The notes under the pieces are model-generated. The model was given only the letters and a program-made list of their open reading frames with translations. It did no database searches and had not been told where the DNA came from. Shown one piece after another: positions 15,945 through 22,274 of a DNA stretch of 23,596 nucleotides. Every line of letters starts with the position of its first letter. The stretch's first letter is position 1. The position numbers and the translations under genes were made by a program. Origin of the DNA: a virus; the IMG/VR virus record IMGVR_UViG_3300011113_000614, positions 1 through 23,596 of that record; one strand, written 5' to 3'.

Positions 15945-16781
15945 TTAGTAATTTATGCCCGTTCCCCACATTAAATCGCTTTGTTTTGGGCCATATATTA
16001 ATTGATTAGATTGATCAATAAAATAATCTCCAATTTTACCTAAATCTGATTTTGGTATATTTGAACCCAATATAACTTTGCTAGGAGCCTCTAATAAATT
16101 AGTTAATATATCTTGATTTCTGGAAATTAGTTCTTCAATTAGTCTGTTGCGTTGATCAATGTCTTGTTCGGATACATTAATGGTTTGATAAAATTTACTA
16201 GGATATTGTTGAATAATATTTTTAAGTTTACTATCTAAATCACTAGCAACTCCGTCGACAGTCTCGGGTTCAACTGTAAAAGTTTCATTTGTACATATAG
16301 ATCCAACTAAATTAATAATCGGACCTAATGCAAATGATATTCCAACAACTGCTGCTGTAATAATCGGTAATGTTATTGATAATTGTTTAACAGCGGATAT
16401 GATGTTAGATATCAATGTATTCAAAACATTAACAACTTGAGCGGCAGCTGGCGGAGATGGCACAGGAATTAGTAAAGCAGCATTTAATGATGACGATGCA
16501 ACTGTTATAGAAACTTGTAAAACCGAGACAATTGTAGAAGCTACTAGTAGCGTATTTCGAACTTTATCAATTACAGTTTTAATCTTTTCTAAGAGCTGTT
16601 TAATTTCTGTAATCTTAGGATCATTACATTTTGTATTACTAGGAATTAAGCCTGCCTTTTCTCGCAAGTTATTAATTAACTTTTTTAAATAATTAATTAA
16701 TTTGTTAAGAGCTGAAGATAGTTTATTTACCGCTTTGCCCGGTAATACTGTTAATCGATCATATGGTGGTGGTACGGCCAT
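15945..16781 (-). CDS. Hydrophobic virion-region protein with several membrane-like segments
   Basis: The 278-aa protein begins with a Lys/Leu-rich amphipathic stretch (about 15-45) and then holds long apolar stretches at about 75-105, 115-130 and 140-162 (e.g. LPIITAAVVGISFALGPIIN). A polar C-terminal part of about 110 residues follows. No family was recognised. It stands immediately after the gp5-like spike gene, 2 bp apart, and before the gp25-like group. A hydrophobic protein at this place could line the hub, be delivered through the tail, or help membrane penetration. It is too short for a tape-measure protein of a typical myovirus. The membrane reading rests on composition only. Confidence 0.55.
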   Translation of the reverse strand: MAVPPPYDRLTVLPGKAVNKLSSALNKLINYLKKLINNLREKAGLIPSNTKCNDPKITEIKQLLEKIKTVIDKVRNTLLVASTIVSVLQVSITVASSSLNAALLIPVPSPPAAAQVVNVLNTLISNIISAVKQLSITLPIITAAVVGISFALGPIINLVGSICTNETFTVEPETVDGVASDLDSKLKNIIQQYPSKFYQTINVSEQDIDQRNRLIEELISRNQDILTNLLEAPSKVILGSNIPKSDLGKIGDYFIDQSNQLIYGPKQSDLMWGTGINY

Positions 16782-16783
16782 TG

Positions 16784-17758
16784 TTATGTAATTTTAATTT
16801 TATATTTTTTACTATTTAATTCAGTATTCAATAAGCGTTGTGCTTCTTGTAAATCAGCTAAACCATTTGTGATTGCAATACCTCCGGCAGAATCAGTGCA
16901 GCCGGATTGTATAGCACAAATTATATTTTGTAATATATTTTCTAAAACATATCCATGCGGTATAGGTTGTGTTGCATCATCTCCTCCGATTAATACCTCA
17001 CCCGGCGTTTGCATAATGATTGCTCGTTCTGAATGAATAATAGCAACATCTGATTTAGCAGTTAATGAAATTCTATCTGCTATTCCTATAAATTGCGAAC
17101 CGTTAGGTGTTTTAAATTTCTCTGTTAACTTTTTATTAAAGTCTAACTGTATATTTTGCGTACTAGTTAAATATAATGACGATGCATCTGTATTTGGATT
17201 TTCTACTACAAATCGATTGTTTGGTAAATTAGATGTATTATTAGATAATATGATAATAGGATCTGATTCAGGCCCCGTCCATGATGGATTTATAGAATAT
17301 TTAGATTGATTATTTTGTATACTACTACCTAAACGAATAGTATTTCCAAAACGCCCTTCGAATAATAAATCGCCTTCATATGGCTGTAATGGTGATATTA
17401 CTTTTGAATCAGTTGGTTGTGGTATATCTATATTATTATTAGGAAATTGCGATATAGAGGGGAGTCTATTATCATTGATAGCTGTCTGAATATCAATATT
17501 TGATAAATAGTAATAACAATATCCTCGCCACTTATTAGACGAAGCTTGATTATTAAAAGATTTAAAAACTAATACTAGTTCACCAACCTTAGGTATTTTC
17601 TTTACATTATTATTTGCCGGAATTGCAATAAATGGATCTTTATTAAAATATGTATTACATGATCTTACATAAATTGCAAAATTTTGTTCTGAATCATATT
17701 GATATGTTTTATCATAACTGAGTACTTCTGCAACATCAAATGAAAGAATATTATCCAT
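16784..17758 (-). CDS. gp5-like baseplate hub/spike protein without lysozyme domain
   Basis: The 324-aa product has an N-terminal OB-fold-like region (about 1-90, with KIPKVGELVLVF at 54-65) and then YEGDLLFEGRFGNTIRLGSS (127-146) with SDPIIILSN (165-173), a combination known from gp5/gpV/VgrG-type central spikes of T4-like environmental phages. In T4, gp5 is the cell-puncturing spike below the hub and carries a lysozyme domain. Here no lysozyme-like catalytic region is visible and the protein is much shorter than T4 gp5 (575 aa). The later part (about 215-260, ISLTAKSDVAIIHSERAII) could be the start of a beta-helix. The start overlaps the preceding stop by one base (TAATG). The family call is good; the absence of lysozyme is seen directly. 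Confidence 0.75.
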   Translation of the reverse strand: MDNILSFDVAEVLSYDKTYQYDSEQNFAIYVRSCNTYFNKDPFIAIPANNNVKKIPKVGELVLVFKSFNNQASSNKWRGYCYYYLSNIDIQTAINDNRLPSISQFPNNNIDIPQPTDSKVISPLQPYEGDLLFEGRFGNTIRLGSSIQNNQSKYSINPSWTGPESDPIIILSNNTSNLPNNRFVVENPNTDASSLYLTSTQNIQLDFNKKLTEKFKTPNGSQFIGIADRISLTAKSDVAIIHSERAIIMQTPGEVLIGGDDATQPIPHGYVLENILQNIICAIQSGCTDSAGGIAITNGLADLQEAQRLLNTELNSKKYKIKIT

Positions 17759-18192
17759 TATGCATCCTTATTCAGTTTGTTTTGTGCTTCTGTTATTCTT
17801 TGGTTAAATATTCGTTCTTGTTCTGTGTCTCGAAGCGTTTCTAATTCATCTTCTAATTCATGAGAAAGTGTAGTTTCTGCAATCTGTAAAAGTTGTTTCT
17901 TTTCATCATCACTAAGCAAAGAATCAGCACCTGATATAGTTTGTTTTGTAGAAATATATCGTTGAACGATTGCCGTTAATTTAACTAAATGATCATCATT
18001 TTTTATAGACACATCTAATATGTCTTTAATTAAAGGCATAACAACGGTTGCATCGGATGCATTTTTTATGAGTGGTTGTAATGATGCAATAAGCTGATTC
18101 ATTTGTCTATCTTTCTTTTTAGAATTATGATAAACATCAGACATTAAATCAGCAAAACTAGTTCCTTTGAATAGTTCATCATTTTTGTCCAT
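17758..18192 (-). CDS. Small acidic helical protein of unknown function
   Basis: This 144-aa product is not recognised. It is helical and charged, with Leu/Ile-rich helices at about 35-90 and a long Glu-rich helix at about 100-140. It is the first gene of the baseplate block after the sigma-factor gene, has an AAAGGAAG ribosome-binding site a few nt before its ATG, and a late-motif copy just upstream. Its stop overlaps the start of the spike gene. A tail-assembly chaperone or hub component is possible from position only. Confidence 0.55.
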   Translation of the reverse strand: MDKNDELFKGTSFADLMSDVYHNSKKKDRQMNQLIASLQPLIKNASDATVVMPLIKDILDVSIKNDDHLVKLTAIVQRYISTKQTISGADSLLSDDEKKQLLQIAETTLSHELEDELETLRDTEQERIFNQRITEAQNKLNKDA

Positions 18193-18208
18193 AATAACTT
18201 CCTTTAAT

Positions 18209-18216
18209 AATAAATA
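18209..18216 (-). promoter_or_regulatory. Near-copy of the late motif (TATTTATT) upstream of the baseplate block
   Basis: The coding strand reads AATATTTATTATTAAAGGAAG before the ATG at 18192, with the core about 17 nt before the start. One base differs from the core TATTTATA. It sits directly after the stop of the gp55-like sigma gene, a natural place for the promoter of the tail operon. Confidence 0.4.
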
Positions 18217-18915
18217 TTAAAACGGCAAGTTTATGAAGTTTTGTTGTTCATATTCGCGGAATTTGTCTTCGTATATTCTTTTTAGAGTTTTAATAACGCG
18301 CGTAATATTAGATGTATCTAAACCGGTACGTTCTCTTATAAAGATATAAAGAGCCTTTTTATTAAAATTTTCTATGTTTTCCCTTGTTTCAAAAATATGA
18401 AGAATTGAGTCTGCAACATGAATATCTGTAGGATTAGAAAAAATATAATTCAAATTATCATAACAATACTCAATGTATGCATTCATGAATTCTTGCAACG
18501 TTTCTTGCATTTCGTCATTATGTATCTCGGCTAATACATTGCGTTGTTCATCAATATTAATTTCTTCTGAATCGGCTTTTAGTTTAGAATATGCTTTTTG
18601 ATTTTCTGCAATTAAATAATTAAATGACGTTCTTGTATAGTATGAATATGCTTTTCCAGCTTCTGGATTAAATTTATCTAAACGAGCCGTTAAAAATGTA
18701 ACTAAATCGGTTTGTAAGTCGTTAAACGAAGAATCAATATAAGTTGGTTTAACTTTATTTATTAAATTCTCGGCAAGTTTCATAAACGCCGGATATATGA
18801 ATCTTCTATATATCTTTTCTCGTTTAGAACCGATATCTGTTTTGTTATAAGCAGAAATTGCTATATCTGTTATACGTGTAAAATAATTATTACTAGTTTT
18901 CTTCTTGCGTGCCAT
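18217..18915 (-). CDS. 55: T4 gp55-like late RNA polymerase sigma factor
   Basis: The 232-aa protein resembles the short, sigma-70-related late factors of T4-like phages. The region 2-like stretch at about 64-106 contains FNDLQTDLVTFLTARLDKF, NPEAGKAYSYYTRTSFNYL and IAENQKAYSK, the part that binds core polymerase and melts the -10 region. T4 gp55 is 185 aa; it recognises a -10 element only (TATAAATA) and acts with gp33 and the sliding clamp. The ATG at 18915 is chosen rather than the adjacent TTG, giving MARKKKTS. It overlaps the end of the small membrane-protein gene by 23 bp. The C-terminal region is unassigned. The assignment is fairly strong; promoter specificity is inferred. Confidence 0.75.
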   Translation of the reverse strand: MARKKKTSNNYFTRITDIAISAYNKTDIGSKREKIYRRFIYPAFMKLAENLINKVKPTYIDSSFNDLQTDLVTFLTARLDKFNPEAGKAYSYYTRTSFNYLIAENQKAYSKLKADSEEINIDEQRNVLAEIHNDEMQETLQEFMNAYIEYCYDNLNYIFSNPTDIHVADSILHIFETRENIENFNKKALYIFIRERTGLDTSNITRVIKTLKRIYEDKFREYEQQNFINLPF

Positions 18916-19189
18916 CAAATTCTTCTTTCAGTTCGTCAATTGTTTGCTTTAGTAATTGAAACGTAGTACCAGATTCATCATCTTTTTCAAATGCACCTAA
19001 TCTGTCTATTTCTTGCATTTTATTATATGCTTCTGCAATTTTTGAATACATATATGCATTTGTTAATGCTACTTGTTCTGTATATTCTTGTTCATCTGCT
19101 AATATGCCAGCTAATATGTAAGCTCGGTATGCAAAATATCCAAACCCGGATAAGAACATTAATGTTGTTAATGATAAAAATATGGTCAT
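18893..19189 (-). CDS. Small protein with one N-terminal membrane helix, unknown
   Basis: With the ATG at 19189 the product has 98 aa: a hydrophobic helix (about 3-26, FLSLTTLMFLSGFGYFAY) followed by an acidic helical region to the end (coiled-coil-like YSKIAEAYNKMQEIDRL, then a Glu-rich tail). An ATG at 19231 is possible but would overlap the HD-domain gene by 41 bp. The new start lies one base after that gene's stop. Topology, single N-in helix and charged helical tail, is what i-spanins show, but no o-spanin or lysis gene is nearby, so this remains a guess. It overlaps the sigma gene by 23 bp. Confidence 0.55.
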   Translation of the reverse strand: MTIFLSLTTLMFLSGFGYFAYRAYILAGILADEQEYTEQVALTNAYMYSKIAEAYNKMQEIDRLGAFEKDDESGTTFQLLKQTIDELKEEFDGTQEEN

Positions 19190-19190
19190 G

Positions 19191-19976
19191 TTAATCTTGA
19201 TTGAATGATTTAAATGCGTTGAAAATATCATTTATTGACTGTTCAACGGTAGGATTATTTTCTGCTAAGTTTTTCAAACCGTTGCTTTTTGTTATTTTAG
19301 ATTTTTCTGCGACTGGTTTAGGAGTTGCATTATGTTGATTTCTCCAACGCTCGAATTCGATTTGAGCTGCCATATGATCTGCATGATGTAAAACAATAGG
19401 TAAATTTGTTTTCAATTTGGCTTGTGCTGAACGAGCAACATAATATGGTTTATTTGCATCATCATACATACCATCATGAATCTTAATTGCTTGATATTCA
19501 TTCCAAGACAATTTTACATCATATTCTTGTAGCAACCAAATTGAAAGATCCGGTACCATAGTAAATGGAATGTTTTCGTTGTGCTTATACATCTTGTTTT
19601 GATTCTTGCGATGCCAATCTGATGTTTCAACTTGATATACTTCATTACCTTCGCCTGGAAATCCTACTTTACCTAAATCATGATGCATTGCTGCAAACAT
19701 TAATTCTTCCATGGTATAGCCCGACATATCAGCTCCGGATGATTGCCACGTTGCATACAAGTTTCTAGCACATTCCATTACACGAAGTACGTGATCTACA
19801 TAACCTCCGGCAAATGCATTATGAAAATGAGCAATAGAAGAAGCTGGCATCATTACGATGCGATCTTCTAAATCATTATACATTGCATGAAGTTTTTTGT
19901 TGCGCGTAGGAAAGTACGTGTCAATTTCATCACGAAATCTTTCCCAATTCGATTTTATTTTTTCTGCTTCTAACAT
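19191..19976 (-). CDS. HD-domain metal-dependent phosphohydrolase
   Basis: The 261-aa protein contains the HD-superfamily pattern: HNAFAGGYVDHVLRVMECA (H62 in the DHVLRV part), FAAMHHDLGKVG (H99-D100), an IHDG at 167-170 and LHHADH at 197-201 (D200). HD enzymes hydrolyse phosphate esters of nucleotides or nucleic acids with divalent metals. Such proteins are frequent in T4-like environmental phages, where substrates are usually unknown; a nucleotide-pool or second-messenger role is possible. The C-terminal 50 residues are a Lys/Asn-rich tail. It is followed one base later by the small membrane-protein gene and precedes the sigma factor. The catalytic residues are all present; the substrate cannot be inferred. 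Confidence 0.85.
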   Translation of the reverse strand: MLEAEKIKSNWERFRDEIDTYFPTRNKKLHAMYNDLEDRIVMMPASSIAHFHNAFAGGYVDHVLRVMECARNLYATWQSSGADMSGYTMEELMFAAMHHDLGKVGFPGEGNEVYQVETSDWHRKNQNKMYKHNENIPFTMVPDLSIWLLQEYDVKLSWNEYQAIKIHDGMYDDANKPYYVARSAQAKLKTNLPIVLHHADHMAAQIEFERWRNQHNATPKPVAEKSKITKSNGLKNLAENNPTVEQSINDIFNAFKSFNQD

Positions 19977-19992
19977 AACTTATTATATAAAA

Positions 19993-20157
19993 TTATTTTC
20001 TAACTTCCAATACATGCCCGTTAACTAACTTAGACACACATTTCCAACATGTAACGGCTGTTGCTTTTTCATCAACTCGTTGACAAATTTCATCGCAATA
20101 TTTACATTGAAGTTTTTTGTATCCTTTCGGAGTAGGAGAAGATTTACCGTTTTTCAT
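19993..20157 (-). CDS. 54-aa zinc-ribbon protein
   Basis: This short gene encodes 54 residues with two Cys pairs, CKYC (18-21) and CWKC (37-40), spaced 15 residues apart as in a zinc ribbon. The N-terminus is basic (MKNGKSSPTPKGYKK) and could touch nucleic acid. The ATG overlaps the stop of the upstream 59-aa gene as ATGA, so translation is coupled, and it ends 16 bp before the HD-domain gene. Small zinc-ribbon proteins in phages often act as transcription or replication adaptors, but no specific function can be assigned. Confidence 0.7.
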   Translation of the reverse strand: MKNGKSSPTPKGYKKLQCKYCDEICQRVDEKATAVTCWKCVSKLVNGHVLEVRK

Positions 20158-20333
20158 TCTCTATCGATATAGTATTTTGCAGAATCTAATTTTTGTAATG
20201 CACGTGCTAAATTGTCTAGTGCAGACTGTTTGTCAATTTTACCTTCTTGTAACATTTTACCAGTTGTACGAATAATTTCTTTTGCATCTTCTACATCATC
20301 GGTAATTTTTGCTTTGTAACGGTATTGTGCCAT
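20154..20333 (-). CDS. 59-aa helical protein, unknown
   Basis: The gene encodes 59 residues, highly charged and helical (DDVEDAKEIIRTTGKMLQEG then SALDNLARALQKLD), with no cysteine and no membrane segment. An AAAGG sequence precedes the ATG, and a late-motif copy lies 37 nt upstream of the start. It is the first gene of a probable short operon with the zinc-ribbon, HD-domain, membrane-protein and sigma genes. Supported as a gene by the frame, the ribosome-binding site and the coupled start of its neighbour. Function is unknown. Confidence 0.65.
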   Translation of the reverse strand: MAQYRYKAKITDDVEDAKEIIRTTGKMLQEGKIDKQSALDNLARALQKLDSAKYYIDRE

Positions 20334-20370
20334 TTGTAAACCTTTATTATTATTTATTAATATTATTATA

Positions 20371-20378
20371 TATAAATA
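20371..20378 (-). promoter_or_regulatory. Late-promoter-like motif TATTTATA upstream of the 59-aa gene
   Basis: The coding strand reads AATATATTTATATATAA, 37 nt before the ATG at 20333, right after the stop of the UvdE gene at 20381. It may drive the operon that includes the sigma factor. The surrounding stretch is nearly pure A/T, so chance occurrence is more likely here than elsewhere. Confidence 0.35.
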
Positions 20379-20380
20379 TA

Positions 20381-21412
20381 TTATTCTAAAATTAATGGTA
20401 TATTATTTTCTTGACAACATATAACATTAAGTTGCGATAAAGCTAACTCCTTGGCCTTGGCCTCTACCTCGATATCTAATGCATCAACACCATATGTGTC
20501 GGGAAGACGCGTAATGAAGTCGGCATGAGCTTGCTCCTTGATCTTGGTAAACTCCTTGTATTGTTTGTGAAAGGTAGGCCATTGTTCAATATTGTCCATG
20601 GAGATACCATGATGATCAAACATACGCTCAATAAGAATTTGATGTTCGCGTCGACGTGACTCGGAGTAATGTGTGCATTGAATGGCATCGTTAACAGCCC
20701 ATGTGTCGCGAGCCATGAAGAATGCTTCTTGTTCGGATATGTCACCTGTATTGAAAGTGTGATGCCAATAGTCAAACGTAATAGGAATACGTGTCGGAAC
20801 ATGCAAATACTCATACAACTCGCGAACTGAATACATGGAAGCCTTATCATCATTCTCAACAACTAAACGTGCACGACAAGAGTCAGATAAACGTCGATAG
20901 TTAAACAACCAACGTGCAACGGTACCGGGCTTGTCATTGTATGTGGCACCTATATGAATATTGATAAGATTGTCAAAAGATGGTGCAAAGCCCATGAGGT
21001 CAAACATTTCGGAATGTCGTTCAAGACCAATGATAGAATTGTCAACAACTACGTCATCGGGACTACCTAAGATATGAAACGGACCAGGATGCGTTGTAAG
21101 ACGATGGCCATGAGCACGTGCATAGTCACCTGCAATACGAAGATGATGTGCGATCTCATCAATACCAGGCAAGTCACGTAACTCGTAATGATTCCAACGC
21201 GGAAATATTTCTGAACCGATACGGAATAGGCGAATACCTTGTTGCTCATTCCATTGCAGAATAACGAGTAAATCGCGAGCATTGGCAAGTGCAATGTCGG
21301 AAGCAAGTTGCAAACCACCTTGTTGAAATTTGCGATCAATCATTGCACGGCCGGTGCGGATGCCGGCGTGAGAAAGCTGTGTATTGATACAGCAATAACC
21401 TAGGCGAATCAT
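20381..21412 (-). CDS. uvdE: UV damage endonuclease (UvdE/Uve1 family)
   Basis: The 343-aa protein is a UvdE-family TIM-barrel nuclease, which nicks DNA 5' of cyclobutane dimers and other UV lesions to start repair. Visible family motifs are FRIGSEIFPRW (63-73), HPGPF (108-112), NIHIGATYNDKPGT (151-164), VVENDDK (184-190), FDYWHHTF (213-220) and HYSESRR (248-254). The metal-binding residues expected from the Thermus enzyme have counterparts here (H108, H153, E186, D214, H217, H248). Length is normal for the family. It plays the part that DenV (endonuclease V) plays in T4. The DNA is visibly richer in G+C (sampled lines mostly 43-52 per cent) than its neighbours (about 30) and uses other third-position bases, which suggests recent acquisition. 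It lacks the late motif in front but has a possible sigma-70 promoter. Confidence 0.93.
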   Translation of the reverse strand: MIRLGYCCINTQLSHAGIRTGRAMIDRKFQQGGLQLASDIALANARDLLVILQWNEQQGIRLFRIGSEIFPRWNHYELRDLPGIDEIAHHLRIAGDYARAHGHRLTTHPGPFHILGSPDDVVVDNSIIGLERHSEMFDLMGFAPSFDNLINIHIGATYNDKPGTVARWLFNYRRLSDSCRARLVVENDDKASMYSVRELYEYLHVPTRIPITFDYWHHTFNTGDISEQEAFFMARDTWAVNDAIQCTHYSESRRREHQILIERMFDHHGISMDNIEQWPTFHKQYKEFTKIKEQAHADFITRLPDTYGVDALDIEVEAKAKELALSQLNVICCQENNIPLILE

Positions 21413-21437
21413 ATATAAGATATTAAATTATATTAAT

Positions 21438-21465
21438 ATTATATGAAAAATTATTGACAATTCAA
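21438..21465 (-). promoter_or_regulatory. Possible sigma-70 promoter for uvdE
   Basis: On the minus strand TTGAAT (21460-21465) and TATAAT (21438-21443) are separated by 16 nt, and the -10 hexamer is perfect. The ATG at 21412 lies 25 nt beyond. The -35 part overlaps the 3' end of the HNH gene. Low base complexity makes this uncertain, but it would allow early expression of the repair gene by the host polymerase. Confidence 0.35.
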
Positions 21466-22109
21466 AGTTTCCATTTGCATTTAGCTAGATGTTGACGTTT
21501 AATTACAGATGCACTATGAGTTAACTTGCAGTATGGACATGTTAAATAACGTAAATTATATTTACCTCGTTTTTGTCCAGTACGAGAAGCAACTGATTTT
21601 TTTATTTGTTGTTGTATTCTAGGATCATCCTTCGTCAATCCTGCATTCCATCTAGTTGCATTAGCAATTTTTGCCACCCGCGGATCTGATTTTGTTAATC
21701 CCGAGCACCAAGACGATTTTCCTCTACGTCCGCTGTTTTGTTTCATTTTAGCTCGTATTTCATCAGTGTGTTTTTTACCATAATAATGATTTAATTTACC
21801 AGTATTACGCTTTGCAAATTCCATACGTAAATAATCATATTCTCGTGCAGTTATAGCAATATTTCTTTTATTTTGCTTTAACATAGCCATTGCATAATAA
21901 CCTTTAAGAATTCCATGATGTTCTGGATATATTTCGCAAAGAAGCTTATGTATGATGAAATGTTCACGAGCAGTTAAATAAACAAGATTATCTGCATGAT
22001 TTGTTCCACCCATACATTTTGGAACAATATGATGTCGTTCTTTGTAACCTGTTAACGTTCTCGTACGAGCTCGTTCAATAATAACGTCATGTATTTTTTT
22101 ATAATCCAT
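21462..22109 (-). CDS. HNH homing endonuclease with NUMOD-like repeats and C-terminal zinc finger
   Basis: The 215-aa product begins with an HNH nuclease domain (HHIVPKCMGGTNHADNLVYL at 26-45, with further His at 50 and 54), then NUMOD3-like DNA-binding motifs (NHYYGKKHTDEIRAKM at 107-122) and two copies of a (S/A)GLTKxDPR unit at about 136-144 and 156-164. It ends with a C-x2-C-x12-H-x3-C zinc finger (C191, C194, H207, C211). This architecture is typical of free-standing phage homing endonucleases, which cut a related phage lacking the gene and are copied by repair. It lies between the divergent plus-strand gene and uvdE, and has a structured leader that would cover its AAGG ribosome-binding site. 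The DNA target is unknown. Confidence 0.88.
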   Translation of the reverse strand: MDYKKIHDVIIERARTRTLTGYKERHHIVPKCMGGTNHADNLVYLTAREHFIIHKLLCEIYPEHHGILKGYYAMAMLKQNKRNIAITAREYDYLRMEFAKRNTGKLNHYYGKKHTDEIRAKMKQNSGRRGKSSWCSGLTKSDPRVAKIANATRWNAGLTKDDPRIQQQIKKSVASRTGQKRGKYNLRYLTCPYCKLTHSASVIKRQHLAKCKWKL

Positions 22110-22119
22110 ATAAGTAAGT

Positions 22120-22202
22120 AACCTTGCATCTTTCGAGGTTGCGGACTCTACTCAATGCAAGGTTTCTTTATTAAATTTCTTCATGTAGCCGCAACTCTAC
22201 AT
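22120..22202. promoter_or_regulatory. Structured leader with interleaved helices (possible pseudoknot) before the HNH gene
   Basis: Two long complementary pairs overlap in this stretch. Helix 1 pairs AACCTTGCAT (22120-22129) with ATGCAAGGTT (22155-22164), ten perfect base pairs. Helix 2 pairs GTTGCGG-ACT-CTAC (22138-22151) with GTAG-CCGCAAC (22185-22195), eleven pairs around a 3-nt bulge. Their order, first arm 1, first arm 2, second arm 1, second arm 2, is that of an H-type pseudoknot. A competing hairpin ATGTAG/CTACAT (22183-22202) shows part of helix 2 in its loop. On the minus strand the AAGG 12 nt before the HNH start lies inside helix 1. No known RNA class was recognised; whether it acts as RNA is inferred. 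Confidence 0.6.
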
Positions 22203-22236
22203 TAATAAATATATACGATTTTTTTATTTTACTTTA

Positions 22237-22244
22237 TATTTATA
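22237..22244 (+). promoter_or_regulatory. Late-promoter-like motif TATTTATA, plus-strand copy
   Basis: For the one gene read from the plus strand the motif also appears on the plus strand (TTTATATTTATATGAAAG), 30 nt before the ATG at 22275. A clear AAAGGA ribosome-binding site lies between. The strand switch with gene direction is the best single argument that the motif is functional. Confidence 0.5.
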
Positions 22245-22274
22245 TGAAAGAAAGTAACCTTTAAAGGAAAGAAT

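Noticed and set aside
20476-21339. Minus-strand open frames inside uvdE in another frame
   Set aside because: They are out-of-frame readings of a recognisable UvdE gene; their translated sequences look like no protein family.
22120-22165. Hammerhead ribozyme on the minus strand (GAAA next to a GAG/CTC stem)
   Set aside because: The CUGANGA core is mismatched at the C3 and G8 positions, and the long helix pairs the wrong segments for a hammerhead.
22138-22195. GTTGCGG and CCGCAAC as P and Q elements (P4) of a group I intron
   Set aside because: The arms look like the P/Q pair, but no R (GUUCAxAGACUA-type) or S element follows on either strand, and the interleaved helix does not fit group I topology. 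At most it could be a remnant.
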